Positions 43,102 through 52,230 of a DNA stretch of 64,000 nucleotides are shown here, one piece after another; positions within the stretch are counted from its first letter, which is position 1; the number at the start of each line of letters is the position of its first letter. The stretch comes from Cognatishimia sp. SS12 (lineage in GTDB: Bacteria; Pseudomonadota; Alphaproteobacteria; Rhodobacterales; Rhodobacteraceae). The position numbers and the translations under genes are program-made. Below the pieces are notes generated by a model. The model was not told where the DNA came from. It saw nothing but the letters and a program-made list of their open reading frames with translations, and did not search any database. The stretch is taken from contig NZ_JAQNCZ010000005.1 of the NCBI RefSeq assembly GCF_028369055.1, forward strand, positions 62,001 to 126,000, given 5' to 3'.

Positions 43102-44019
43102 ATGCAGATATACCTCCCGATTGCCGAAGTCTCCGTGAACGCTTTCCTCCTTCTGGGATTGGGGGGCCTTGTCGGTGTCCTGTCCGGAATGTTTGGTGTT
43201 GGCGGCGGCTTCTTGATGACGCCGCTTTTGTTTTTTATCGGTATCCCGCCCGCCGTGGCTGTGGCAACCGAAGCCAACCAGATCGTTGCATCCTCGTTCT
43301 CGGGCGTGCTGGCGCATTTCAAAAGGAGGACCGTCGATCTCAGGATGGGGACCGTGCTCCTTGTCGGGGGCCTCACGGGGGCCGCGATTGGTGTGGTGGT
43401 CTTCAACTACCTGAAATCACTGGGTCAGGTCGATCTGCTGGTTAAGCTGTGCTACGTGATCTTCCTTGGGATCATTGGCGGCCTGATGTTCATCGAAAGT
43501 CTGAACGCCATTCGCCGCAGCAGCAAGAACCCCGGTGCGGTCAAACGCAAAAAACACAACTGGATTCACGGCCTGCCTTTCAAAGTGCGCTTCCGTGTCT
43601 CGGGTCTTTATATCTCGGTTATCCCGCCCCTTCTGGTCGGCGTCTTTGTCGGTATCCTGTCGGCGATCATGGGGGTCGGCGGCGGTTTCATCATGGTGCC
43701 TGCCATGATCTACCTCTTGGGCATGCCAACCAAAGTGGTGGTCGGCACCTCGCTGTTTCAGATCATTTTTGTGACGGCCTTTACCACCCTGCTCCACGCC
43801 ACCACCAACTATACGGTTGATATGGCTTTGGCAGTGCTGCTGCTGGTCGGCGGCGTCATCGGTGCGCAGTTTGGGGCCGTGATCGGCACGCGACTGAAAG
43901 CCGAACAGCTGCGCATTCTGCTGGCGATTATGGTGCTGGGCGTCTGCCTGAAACTCGGCCTTGATTTGCTTATTATGCCCGGGGAGCTTTACTCTCTCGG
44001 CGCGTCCGGAGGACACTAA
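43102..44019 (+). CDS. TauE/SafE-family membrane transporter
   Basis: 305-aa membrane protein with about eight segments and the internal duplication of TauE/SafE: GLVGVLSGMFGVGGGFLMTPLLFFIGIPPAVAVATE and VGILSAIMGVGGGFIMVPAMIYLLGMPTKVVVGTS. The family exports sulfur-containing anions such as sulfite or sulfoacetate, but the substrate here is unknown. The ATG at 43102 starts at the natural N-terminus. The next gene begins right after the stop, so the two act together. Confidence 0.87.
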   Translation: MQIYLPIAEVSVNAFLLLGLGGLVGVLSGMFGVGGGFLMTPLLFFIGIPPAVAVATEANQIVASSFSGVLAHFKRRTVDLRMGTVLLVGGLTGAAIGVVVFNYLKSLGQVDLLVKLCYVIFLGIIGGLMFIESLNAIRRSSKNPGAVKRKKHNWIHGLPFKVRFRVSGLYISVIPPLLVGVFVGILSAIMGVGGGFIMVPAMIYLLGMPTKVVVGTSLFQIIFVTAFTTLLHATTNYTVDMALAVLLLVGGVIGAQFGAVIGTRLKAEQLRILLAIMVLGVCLKLGLDLLIMPGELYSLGASGGH

Positions 44020-44784
44020 ATGCTGCGCAGACTGCTTGTCCTTCTCTGCCTTGCCGCGCCTGCCCATGCGCAAGAAGAAGTCGTTCTCGGGCTCAGCCAA
44101 AATCGCGTGGCAATCACCGCGAATTTTGACGGTTCTGAAATTCTGGTCTTTGGTGCGGTCAAACGCGAAGACAGCATCCCTGAAGGGGACCCGCTGCAAG
44201 TGATCGTTGCGGTGTCTGGCCCCAATGAGCCGATCACCGTGCGCCGCAAGGAAAAGAAATTCGGCATTTGGGTAAACACTGACAGCGTAGAGATTGATGG
44301 CGCGCCCAGCTTCTATGCCGTGGCCACCAGCGGACCTCTGGGCGAGATTGTCAGCCCCGCCGAAAACCGCTTGCACCAGATCTCTGTTGAAAACGCGATT
44401 TCCTCGATCGGCGCGCAGACGCAAAAGCCCGGCGCAGCCGAATTCGCCGATGCGGTGGTGCGCATCCGTACCAATCAAGGCTTCTATATGCTGCGCGAAA
44501 ACACCGTGGATGTCAGCGAACAGACCTTGTTTCGCACCTCGGTGGCCATGCCGGCCAACCTGACCGAAGGCTTCTATGCCACCCGTGTGTTCCTGGTGCG
44601 CAGTGGCGAGGTGATTTCGACGTATGAAACCAAGATCGACGTGCGCAAAGTCGGGCTGGAGCGCTGGCTGTATAACCTGTCGCGCCAGCAACCGCTGGTC
44701 TATGGCCTTTTGTCGCTGGCGATTGCCATCATCGCGGGTTGGGGCGCATCGGCCTTCTTCCGCGTGATCCGTCAGGGCCGCTGA
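44020..44784 (+). CDS. TIGR02186 family protein (membrane-anchored, periplasmic)
   Basis: 254-aa conserved alphaproteobacterial protein of unknown function. A signal peptide (MLRRLLVLLCLAAPAHA) precedes a beta-rich periplasmic region beginning QEEVVLGLSQNRVAITANFDGSEILVFGAVKR, and a C-terminal membrane segment (LVYGLLSLAIAIIAGWGASAFF) anchors it. It starts at the base after the TauE stop. This pairing is recurrent in the family as I recall it, so it may be an accessory subunit of the transporter. Confidence 0.82.
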   Translation: MLRRLLVLLCLAAPAHAQEEVVLGLSQNRVAITANFDGSEILVFGAVKREDSIPEGDPLQVIVAVSGPNEPITVRRKEKKFGIWVNTDSVEIDGAPSFYAVATSGPLGEIVSPAENRLHQISVENAISSIGAQTQKPGAAEFADAVVRIRTNQGFYMLRENTVDVSEQTLFRTSVAMPANLTEGFYATRVFLVRSGEVISTYETKIDVRKVGLERWLYNLSRQQPLVYGLLSLAIAIIAGWGASAFFRVIRQGR

Positions 44785-44805
44785 TCGGCGCTGACCGTTG
44801 GGCGC

Positions 44806-45540
44806 TTAGCCGCGCCCGACAAAAGGCATCTTGGTCGCCATAACCGTCATGAATTGCACATTGGCCGCAGGCGGAAGCTCGGCCATATGCAAGACCAGAC
44901 GCGCCACATCCTGCACATCCATGGTTGGCGCAAGCTCGACAGTTGGGTCAACGGCCAGCGCGCGCGCGTTCAACTCATCCACCATATCGGTATCTGCGTT
45001 GCCAATGTCGATCTGCCCGCAGGCAATATCATAGGGACGCCCATCCAACGACAGCGCGCGCGTCAGCCCGGTGATCGCGTGTTTTGTGGTGGTATAGCAG
45101 ACGGTATTGGGGCGCGGGCTATGAGCGGCCAGAGACCCGTTATTGATGATGCGGCCACCTTGCGGGGATTGCGCCCGCATCTGCGCAAAGGCCAGCTGCG
45201 CGGCGATGAACATACCCCGCACATTGACGTTCAGCACATGGTCAAAGTCATCGAGCGGCACCTCGTCAATCGAGGCCGAAGGGCCGGTCACACCGGCGTT
45301 GTTAAACAGTGCATCCAGCCGCCCGCTCATGCTGACAAAGCGATCAAAGGCCGCTTTCATCGCCCCGGCGTCAGTCACATCCACCGGCAGGGCCATGGCG
45401 TTCTTGTTGCGCTTGGCCATTTCGGTCAGCAGCGTGCCACGCCGCGCCACCAGACCAACGCGCCAGCCCTGCTCAAGAAAGGCCTGCGCCGTCGCGCGCC
45501 CAATGCCGGAACTGGCCCCGGTGATAATGATGCTGTTCAT
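44806..45540 (-). CDS. short-chain dehydrogenase/reductase
   Basis: 244-aa classical SDR: IIITGASSGIGRATAQAF (cofactor), LFNNAGVTG (NNAG), RIINNGSLAAHSPR (Ser region) and YTTTKHAITGL (catalytic YxxxK). Substrate unknown. The start overlaps the stop of the upstream helicase gene as ATGA, an odd but clear coupling. Confidence 0.88.
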   Translation of the reverse strand: MNSIIITGASSGIGRATAQAFLEQGWRVGLVARRGTLLTEMAKRNKNAMALPVDVTDAGAMKAAFDRFVSMSGRLDALFNNAGVTGPSASIDEVPLDDFDHVLNVNVRGMFIAAQLAFAQMRAQSPQGGRIINNGSLAAHSPRPNTVCYTTTKHAITGLTRALSLDGRPYDIACGQIDIGNADTDMVDELNARALAVDPTVELAPTMDVQDVARLVLHMAELPPAANVQFMTVMATKMPFVGRG

Positions 45541-47060
45541 ACCTGTTCCTCCAATGTCAGAGCCACTGCCGGGGCTTTCAAATCATCTGTCGCGAGCGGA
45601 CCGCTTGGCATGCTCAGACGGTTGCGCACCACCCAGTAAAGCCGTTCCTGCGCACGGGTGATGGCCACGTAAGCCAAGCGCTTCCACAGCGGCTGCCCGG
45701 CCTCGGTCCGTCCCATGCGTGCCGCAGCATAAAGATCAGGCCCAAAGACTTGCACATTTTCCCATTGGCTGCCTTGCGCCTTGTGGATCGTCACCGCCGC
45801 CCCATGCAGAAAGGTAGCGCCCATCCGCGCGGCATAGGGGATGAAAGGTTCTTCCTCGTCCGGCATCTCGATCTTGACGATTGAGGCCGCCGAAACCTGT
45901 GGATCTTCAGCTCCCATGACATGCAAGCGTGAAAAGCCCGGCTTGCGCCCCGGTCCTAGATAGACAACCTGCGCGCCTTTGATCAGGCCGCGCGCCTCAA
46001 GATCCAGCCGTTTTTTGCGGTGTTTCATCGGCAGCTCGATCCCGTCGCAAATCAATGGTTCGCCAGCCAAAAGCGCATCGGCTGGCGCGCCATGTACCTT
46101 GCGAAAGGCATTGATCAATCGCACGCGCGTGGCATTGCGCCAAACCAAAACCGGCGAGCGCGCCATCAGGTCCACCTCGACGCGCTGCCCCCAGACAATG
46201 CGGTCATCTTCCTGTGATTTTCGCTCCACCAAACGCTCAAAATCTTCAAAGCCCACATCCGGATCCGCCAGCGCATGTGCGAGATCAAGGATCGGGTTGT
46301 CGGCGTCCTGGCGGTGAATGCGGCTCAGCGTGAACTTTGACTCCTCGGGCAGCTTGTCAAACACCATCGAGCCTGATTGGTTCACCGGTGCCAGCTGCGC
46401 GGGATCACCAAACAGCATAAGCGTTGGAAAAATTTCTTTCAAATCGTCAAACTGGCGGTCATCCAGCATCGAGGCTTCGTCCACCAGCCCGATATCCAGC
46501 CCCTCTTCGCGCCGCTTCCATCCTGTGATGAAATCAGAGCCGCGCAACCCTGCCGCAGCCAAGGCCCCCGGGATCGATTTGTGCAGCGCATAAAAGGCGT
46601 GGGCGCGATCAAGGGACTCGTCGCTCAACCCCTCAATCTGCGGCCGTTCGCCATTTTCGGCCAGCCATTCAGCGATCTTTTCATATTCAGGATCATAGAC
46701 GGGGCTATAGAGAATGCGGTGGATCGTGGTCGCGGGCACGCCCCGCATCCGCAGAACACTGGCCGCCTTGTTGGTCGGGGCAAGGATCGCCAGCGAACGG
46801 CGATCTTGCGCTTTCTTGCTCTCATAGTCGCCGGATATGATGGATAACCCGGCCCCGGTGAGCGCCTGTACCAATTCGGACAGCAGCAGCGTCTTGCCGG
46901 ACCCAGCCTTGCCCATCACGGCGGCGACAGCAGCTTTCCCCGACTGTGGCGGCAGCATCAGACTGTCATCCAGATCGACGCCCGCGCCCTTCAAAAGCGC
47001 TGAAATTTGGTCAAAGGCCTCTGCCTGATCATGGGATAAAGTAAGTGCCGATGACGTCAT
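45537..47060 (-). CDS. RecD-like superfamily 1 DNA helicase / AAA ATPase
   Basis: 507-aa SF1-type helicase. Walker A is VMGKAGSGKTLLLSEL near the N-terminus, motif II is DIGLVDEASMLDDRQ, motif III LMLFGDPAQLAPV, and the C-terminal UvrD_C_2-like part has GAAVTIHKAQGSQWENVQVF and KRLAYVAITRAQERLYWVV. It is shorter than RecD2 and stand-alone (no recB or recC nearby). The role is probably DNA repair. It is co-translated with the downstream SDR. Confidence 0.87.
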   Translation of the reverse strand: MTSSALTLSHDQAEAFDQISALLKGAGVDLDDSLMLPPQSGKAAVAAVMGKAGSGKTLLLSELVQALTGAGLSIISGDYESKKAQDRRSLAILAPTNKAASVLRMRGVPATTIHRILYSPVYDPEYEKIAEWLAENGERPQIEGLSDESLDRAHAFYALHKSIPGALAAAGLRGSDFITGWKRREEGLDIGLVDEASMLDDRQFDDLKEIFPTLMLFGDPAQLAPVNQSGSMVFDKLPEESKFTLSRIHRQDADNPILDLAHALADPDVGFEDFERLVERKSQEDDRIVWGQRVEVDLMARSPVLVWRNATRVRLINAFRKVHGAPADALLAGEPLICDGIELPMKHRKKRLDLEARGLIKGAQVVYLGPGRKPGFSRLHVMGAEDPQVSAASIVKIEMPDEEEPFIPYAARMGATFLHGAAVTIHKAQGSQWENVQVFGPDLYAAARMGRTEAGQPLWKRLAYVAITRAQERLYWVVRNRLSMPSGPLATDDLKAPAVALTLEEQV

Positions 47061-47105
47061 GCACGGACCCTACAGGCGGGCTGCGCTGAGCGCCAGCCTG
47101 CAATT

Positions 47106-47288
47106 TCATTGCGCCAGATCTTGGCGGCCTTTGCCCTGCATCGGCGCCCGAACCGCCGCGAGATTGGACAGTTCAACAGCGGCCAATAGCGTCAATTCGT
47201 CAAGCTCTGCGGCAAGCTGCGGCAAATCGTTTTCCACCGCATAGCTTCGCAGGTCCGCCAGAACCTCAAGTATCCAGTCATGCCTCAT
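47106..47288 (-). CDS. conserved 60-aa protein, function unknown
   Basis: Short acidic, probably helical protein (MRHDWILEVLADLRSYAVEND then LPQLAAELDELTLLAAVELSNL). I recognise this type as a recurring small protein in Rhodobacteraceae genomes but know of no function. The start is the ATG complementary to 47286-47288. It lies between the helicase gene (46 nt downstream on the same strand) and ccr. Confidence 0.7.
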   Translation of the reverse strand: MRHDWILEVLADLRSYAVENDLPQLAAELDELTLLAAVELSNLAAVRAPMQGKGRQDLAQ

Positions 47289-47407
47289 ATCGCCCCTCCT
47301 GTATGCGAGCCGCGTTTGTGGCAAACGCGCGCAAACAGCCAAAGGCTGCAATCTGCAGCCGCTCACGTCACGGGCATCATGGCGGATAAGGAGTTTCGCA
47401 AAAGTAA

Positions 47408-47437
47408 ATCGCCCCTGGGATTGCTCCCAAGGGCGAT
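47408..47437 (-). terminator. rho-independent terminator of ccr
   Basis: A 13-position stem with one C-A mismatch (47408-47420 with 47425-47437) closes on a 4-nt loop. Read leftward from ccr it is followed by TTTACTTTT. It lies 18 nt after the ccr stop. Confidence 0.85.
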
Positions 47438-47455
47438 ACAACAAAGGTATTCGGC

Positions 47456-48742
47456 TTATTTACCGGCGTCGATGACCTCTTGCACGCTTGTCAGCCCGGT
47501 TGTCGGGGCCTGCACAAGCACCGCCATATTGCCCGGCAGATGTTCATTGCGCATCATTTTCATATGCGCGGCTGGGATATCCTCCCAGCTGAAGGTCTCT
47601 GACAGAAACGGTTCAATCCGGCGTTCGATCATCATCTGATTGGCTGCCGCCGCCTGCTTGAGATGCGCAAAATGGCTGCCCTGCAGGCGTTTCTGATGCA
47701 TCCACGTATAGCGGACGTCAAACGTCAGGTTGAACCCGGTGGTGCCGGCGCAGATCACAACCATGCCCCCCTTTTTGCACACAAGGTTTGAAACCGGGAA
47801 AGTGCTTTCGCCGGGGTGTTCAAACACGATGTCAGGGTTGTTGCCCTTGCCGGTGATGTCCCAGATCGCTTTGCCAAAACGGCGCGCTTCTTTGAACCAG
47901 GCATCATATTCGGGCGTGTTCACGGTGGGCAGCTGGCCCCAGCAGTCAAAGTCTTTGCGGTTGATCACGCCTTTTGCGCCCAGCCCCATCACGAAATCAC
48001 GCTTGCTTTCATCCGAGATGACGCCAATCGCATTCGCCCCGGCCGCGCGGATCAACTGGATCGCATAGGTGCCCAATCCGCCAGAAGCGCCCCAAACCAG
48101 CACGTTCATGCCGGGCTTCAGCTCATGCGGCGGGTGGCCAAACAGCATCCGGTAAGCTGTGGCCAGCGTCAGCGTATAGCAGGCCGCCTCTTCCCAGGTC
48201 AGATGCTGCGGACGGCGCAGCAGCTGTTGGGCCTGTACGCGGGTGAACTGCGCAAAAGAGCCATCTGGGGTTTCATAGCCCCAAATTCGCTGCGTTGGGG
48301 AATACATCGGATCACCGCCGTTGCATTCTTCGTCATCGCCGTCGTCCTGGTTACAGTGGATGACAACCTCGTCGCCCACTTTCCAATTTTTCACCTTATC
48401 GCCCACGGCCCAGATAATGCCCGAGGCATCCGACCCTGCGATGTGATAAGGTTCGCCATGGCCATCAAAGGGGCTGATTGGCACGCCAAGACCCGCCCAG
48501 ACGCCATTATAGTTCACGCCCGCCGCCATCACGAGAACCAGCACTTCGTTGCTATCAAGTGTCGGGGTATCGACCACTTCTTGCATAAAGGATTTGTCAG
48601 GTTCACCGTGACGCTCACGGCGAATGGCCCAAGCGTACATCTGTTTTGGAACATGTCCCAAGGGTGGCATTTCACCCACTTCATACAGGTCTTTCATAGG
48701 GGCCTCGAAGTTGGCCAAGTTCGTTTGCGTATCCAGTGCCAT
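47456..48742 (-). CDS. ccr: crotonyl-CoA carboxylase/reductase
   Basis: 428-aa NADPH-dependent enzyme that reductively carboxylates crotonyl-CoA to ethylmalonyl-CoA, the defining step of the ethylmalonyl-CoA pathway. It is a medium-chain dehydrogenase-fold protein with the cofactor motif VLVWGASGGLGTYAIQLIRAAGANAIGV, AAGVNYNGVWAGLGVP and GKGNNPDIVFEHPGESTFPVS. The ATG at 48742 follows AGGAGG; a longer reading from 48790 is not needed. It is divergent from ecm and ends at a strong terminator. Confidence 0.96.
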   Translation of the reverse strand: MALDTQTNLANFEAPMKDLYEVGEMPPLGHVPKQMYAWAIRRERHGEPDKSFMQEVVDTPTLDSNEVLVLVMAAGVNYNGVWAGLGVPISPFDGHGEPYHIAGSDASGIIWAVGDKVKNWKVGDEVVIHCNQDDGDDEECNGGDPMYSPTQRIWGYETPDGSFAQFTRVQAQQLLRRPQHLTWEEAACYTLTLATAYRMLFGHPPHELKPGMNVLVWGASGGLGTYAIQLIRAAGANAIGVISDESKRDFVMGLGAKGVINRKDFDCWGQLPTVNTPEYDAWFKEARRFGKAIWDITGKGNNPDIVFEHPGESTFPVSNLVCKKGGMVVICAGTTGFNLTFDVRYTWMHQKRLQGSHFAHLKQAAAANQMMIERRIEPFLSETFSWEDIPAAHMKMMRNEHLPGNMAVLVQAPTTGLTSVQEVIDAGK

Positions 48743-48996
48743 TTCAGCCTCCTGATCCAAAATTGCCGCGTCGCAGAATCGCTTCCTCACCGCAGTGATA
48801 GATTCGGTCGCGAAAGATTACAAATACAAACTACCATATTTCGGTAATTTTATAACCTCGCAGATGCAGAAAAACAAAGTGACGTTACGACGCAATGCAG
48901 CATTTCTTATTTTTATTATTTCAAAACAATACATTATACAGAAACTCAATTCATCTGAGCCCCCCGCGGAGAAGCATCATTTCGGCGTGAACCGCG

Positions 48997-49024
48997 CAGA
49001 AATCGCCATTTTCGCGATTTTCTG
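48997..49024. repeat. inverted repeat between ccr and ecm
   Basis: CAGAAATCGC (48997-49006) and GCGATTTTCTG (49014-49024) are complementary except for one extra T, around a 7-nt spacer. The core arms AAATCGC/GCGATTT are perfect. It is a candidate regulator site for both divergent genes. Confidence 0.5.
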
Positions 49025-49069
49025 GGCGTTATCCGCAATTTTCCAACCGAACCGCCGCGTCGCAGCGAA

Positions 49070-49099
49070 TTGACAAATGCGCAAAATTCCAATTATCAA
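49070..49099 (+). promoter_or_regulatory. candidate ecm promoter
   Basis: A perfect TTGACA (49070-49075) and TATCAA (49094-49099) are separated by 18 nt, about 55 nt before the ecm ATG. The spacer contains AATGCGCAAAA, a TTTGCGCATT-type element. Confidence 0.5.
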
Positions 49100-49154
49100 C
49101 ACCGTAACGAAATTTAATTTCACGGCCAACTAGCGGCCCGCACGAGGACCGACC

Positions 49155-51122
49155 ATGACACCATCGCAAAAAGATCGCCCTTGGCTCATCCGAACCTATG
49201 CTGGCCACTCTACCGCCACTGCGTCAAATGCCCTGTATCGGGCCAACCTTGAGAAAGGGCAGACCGGCCTATCGGTTGCCTTCGATCTGCCGACACAGAC
49301 CGGATATGACAGCGACCACATCCTTGCGCGCGGCGAGGTGGGCAAGGTGGGCGTGCCGGTCTGTCATCTGGGCGACATGCGGACCCTGTTTGATCAGATC
49401 CCGCTCGATCAGATGAACACCTCGATGACGATCAATGCCACAGCCCCTTGGCTGCTGTCGCTTTATATCGCTGCGGCGGAAGAACAGGGCGCGGATATTT
49501 CTAAGCTGCAAGGCACGGTGCAAAATGATCTGATCAAGGAATACCTGAGCCGCGGCACCTATATTTGCCCGCCCAAACCCTCGCTCAAGATGATCGCGGA
49601 TGTGGCGGAATACTGCTACGCCAATGTGCCCAAATGGAACCCGATGAATGTCTGTTCCTACCATCTGCAAGAGGCCGGCGCGACGCCGGAGCAGGAACTG
49701 GCCTTTGCGCTGGCCACCGCGCAGTCGGTTCTGGATACACTGAAGCCGCGTGTGCCTGCCGAAGATTTTGGCCCAATGGTGGCGCGGATTTCGTTCTTTG
49801 TGAACGCTGGCATCCGCTTTGTCACCGAGATGTGCAAAATGCGCGCCTTTGTTGAGCTTTGGGATGAGATTTGCCTAGAGCGCTATGGCGTCACCGACCC
49901 AAAGCACCGTCGCTTTCGCTATGGCGTGCAGGTAAATTCGCTTGGCCTGACCGAACAACAGCCTGAAAACAACGTGTACCGCATCCTGATCGAGATGCTG
50001 GCCGTCACGCTTTCAAAGAAAGCGCGCGCCCGCGCGGTGCAACTGCCCGCTTGGAACGAAGCGTTGGGCCTGCCCCGCCCCTGGGATCAGCAATGGTCCA
50101 TGCGCATGCAGCAGATCATGGCGTTTGAAACCGACCTTTTGGAATTTGACGATCTCTTTGATGGCAACCCCGCTGTGGATCGCAAAGTGGCCGAACTAAA
50201 AAGCGGCGCGCGGCACGAATTGGCCAATCTGGACTCCATGGGCGGAGCAATCGGTGCCATTGACTATATGAAGGCGCGGCTGGTGGATTCAAACGCGGCG
50301 CGTCTCAACCGTATCGAAGCTGGCGAAACCGTCGTTGTCGGTGTGAACAAATGGCAAAAGGGCGAAGCCTCGCCACTGATGACCAGCGATGGCGGCATCA
50401 TGGTGGTCGACCCTGCGGTGGAACAGCAACAGATCGACCGTGTCAAAGACTGGCGCGCAGCACGCGACCCGGCGGCGGTTGAAACCGCACTGGCCAATCT
50501 GCGCGCTGCCGCCAAGGCGGGTGAGAATATCATGCCAGCCTCCATCGCCGCGGCCAAAGCGGGCGTGACCACCGGCGAGTGGGCCGCACAGATGCGGGCG
50601 GTTCATGGCGAATACCGTGGCCCAACCGGCGTGTCGCCAAGCCCCTCGAACAAGACCGAAGGGCTGGAGGATCTGCGAGAGGCGGTGGATCGCGTCAGCG
50701 ACAAACTCGGCCGTCGCTTGAAATTCGTGATCGGCAAGCCGGGGCTGGATGGCCATTCCAATGGCGCAGAGCAAATCGCCTTCCGTGCTCGCGATTGCGG
50801 CATGGATATCACCTATGACGGGATCCGCCTGACCCCAGATGAAATCGTGGCGTCTGCACGCGACGATGACGCCCATGTGGTGGGCCTCTCGATCCTGTCG
50901 GGCTCGCATGTGCCGCTGGTCAAGGATCTGATGCAGAAAATGCGTGAGGCCGGCCTCGGCGATACGCCGGTGATCGTCGGCGGCATCATCCCCGAGGACG
51001 ACGCAGCGCGCCTGCGCGATATGGGCGTGGCGCGCGTCTATACGCCCAAGGATTTTGAGCTGAACACAATTATGGCCGACATCGTTGTGCTCGCCGATCC
51101 CAAGTCGATCGCGGCTGAATAG
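49155..51122 (+). CDS. ecm: ethylmalonyl-CoA mutase (MeaA type)
   Basis: 655-aa adenosylcobalamin-dependent mutase converting (2R)-ethylmalonyl-CoA to (2S)-methylsuccinyl-CoA. The N-terminal catalytic barrel (LSVAFDLPTQTGYDSDHILARGEVGKVGVPVCHLGDM, PPKPSLKMIADVAEYC) is joined to a C-terminal B12-binding domain with the His-containing DGHSNGAEQIA and SILSGSHVPL. The single-chain length and start (RPWLIRTYAGHSTATASN) mark the MeaA/Ecm branch rather than methylmalonyl-CoA mutase (about 700 aa). It is divergent from ccr. Confidence 0.95.
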   Translation: MTPSQKDRPWLIRTYAGHSTATASNALYRANLEKGQTGLSVAFDLPTQTGYDSDHILARGEVGKVGVPVCHLGDMRTLFDQIPLDQMNTSMTINATAPWLLSLYIAAAEEQGADISKLQGTVQNDLIKEYLSRGTYICPPKPSLKMIADVAEYCYANVPKWNPMNVCSYHLQEAGATPEQELAFALATAQSVLDTLKPRVPAEDFGPMVARISFFVNAGIRFVTEMCKMRAFVELWDEICLERYGVTDPKHRRFRYGVQVNSLGLTEQQPENNVYRILIEMLAVTLSKKARARAVQLPAWNEALGLPRPWDQQWSMRMQQIMAFETDLLEFDDLFDGNPAVDRKVAELKSGARHELANLDSMGGAIGAIDYMKARLVDSNAARLNRIEAGETVVVGVNKWQKGEASPLMTSDGGIMVVDPAVEQQQIDRVKDWRAARDPAAVETALANLRAAAKAGENIMPASIAAAKAGVTTGEWAAQMRAVHGEYRGPTGVSPSPSNKTEGLEDLREAVDRVSDKLGRRLKFVIGKPGLDGHSNGAEQIAFRARDCGMDITYDGIRLTPDEIVASARDDDAHVVGLSILSGSHVPLVKDLMQKMREAGLGDTPVIVGGIIPEDDAARLRDMGVARVYTPKDFELNTIMADIVVLADPKSIAAE

Positions 51123-51178
51123 CAAATTTGCATTTCCCCGCCCCGCGCGCCACAGTGTTTGCGGGGGGGGGAAAGAAG

Positions 51179-51457
51179 ATGAGCGAAATTTCCATGACAA
51201 CCCGCGTCACCGGGCAGGTGCAGGGCGTTGCCTATCGCAATTGGGCCCGATCCCGGGCAACCGCGCTCGGCCTGCGCGGCTGGGTTCGCAATGACGTCTC
51301 CGGTGCCGTGATTGCGCAGATCGAAGGCGACAAAGCCGCTGTGCAGCAGCTGCTTTCGGAAATGTGGTCCGGCCCGGGGGCGGCCTCGGTCCGAGATGTG
51401 CAATCGCGTGCCACACAGCTGCAGATCACCGATAGCGGGTTCAAAATTCGCCGCTAG
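51179..51457 (+). CDS. acyP: acylphosphatase
   Basis: 92-aa acylphosphatase hydrolysing carboxyl-phosphate bonds. The active-site loop VTGQVQGVAYRNWARSRATALGLRGWVRN contains the phosphate-binding VQGVAYR with catalytic Arg, and the family Asn is in VRND. The ATG at 51179 follows GAAAGAAG. A run of nine G (51163-51171) lies just upstream. It is 56 nt after ecm and may be co-transcribed. Confidence 0.9.
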   Translation: MSEISMTTRVTGQVQGVAYRNWARSRATALGLRGWVRNDVSGAVIAQIEGDKAAVQQLLSEMWSGPGAASVRDVQSRATQLQITDSGFKIRR

Positions 51458-51525
51458 CGCAATTGGGGCTTGCCTAATGCTGGACTGCGGCGTTTTCTGA
51501 CCAAAAAGTCAAAGGAGCAAATCGC

Positions 51526-52230
51526 ATGACGATTCACATCGGGGCCAAACCCGGCGAGATTGCCGAAACCGTGCTTTTGCCGGGCGATCCCTATCGCGCC
51601 AAATGGGCGGCAGAAACCTTCCTGAATGACGTCAAACTGGTCAATGAAGTGCGCGGGATGCTCGGCTTTACCGGCACCTGGAAAGGCAACCCGGTGACCA
51701 TTCACGGCTCCGGCATGGGCATGCCCAGCCTGTCGATCTATGTGAACGAGTTAATCAAGGATTTCGGGGCTAAGACATTGATTCGCATCGGCTCCTGCGG
51801 CGGGATGCAAGACAAGGTGGCCCTGCGCGATGTGATCTTGGCGATGACCGCCAGCTCCATTTCCACCCCGTCGCGCGCCATCCTGCGCGAGGTGAATTTT
51901 GCGCCTTCTGCCGATTATGGGCTGCTGCGCGCCGCGGCCGACGCCGCCATGGTCAAAGGCACGCCATTGCATGTCGGCGGTATCTATTCGGCAGATGTGT
52001 TTTACGACGAACGACAGGATCTCAGCGATCAGATGACCCGCCACGGCATTCTTGGGGTCGAGATGGAAGCCGCCGAGCTCTACACCGTTGCGGCGCGCTA
52101 TGGCTGCCGTGCCCTCGCGGTACTGACGGTGTCAGATCATCTGAAAACCGGCGCGGCACTGCCCAGTGACCAACGGGAAAAATCCTTTGGGGATATGGTG
52201 GAAATCGCGCTGGAAGCGGCCTTTGCCTAA
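51526..52230 (+). CDS. deoD: purine nucleoside phosphorylase DeoD-type
   Basis: 234-aa hexameric phosphorylase that releases the base from purine (deoxy)nucleosides. Family motifs: [63 protein letters not shown], and [16 protein letters not shown] with the ribose-binding Glu pair. AAAGGAG precedes the ATG. It could degrade purine nucleosides imported by the BMP system in this window. The stop interlocks with a small convergent gene through CTAA. Confidence 0.96.
   Translation: MTIHIGAKPGEIAETVLLPGDPYRAKWAAETFLNDVKLVNEVRGMLGFTGTWKGNPVTIHGSGMGMPSLSIYVNELIKDFGAKTLIRIGSCGGMQDKVALRDVILAMTASSISTPSRAILREVNFAPSADYGLLRAAADAAMVKGTPLHVGGIYSADVFYDERQDLSDQMTRHGILGVEMEAAELYTVAARYGCRALAVLTVSDHLKTGAALPSDQREKSFGDMVEIALEAAFA

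Larger units (their letters stand above)
48743..49154. other. 412-bp ccr-ecm divergent intergenic region
   Basis: No gene is visible. It holds an AT-rich core (about 48810-48950), an imperfect inverted repeat, and a promoter toward ecm. TACC-N7-GGTA at 48832-48846 is a further weak dyad. Confidence 0.6.

Noticed and set aside
43417..44691. 424-aa open frame opposite tauE and TIGR02186 genes
   Set aside because: It spans two plausible genes in antisense and has the Gln/His/Arg-rich composition typical of antisense frames.
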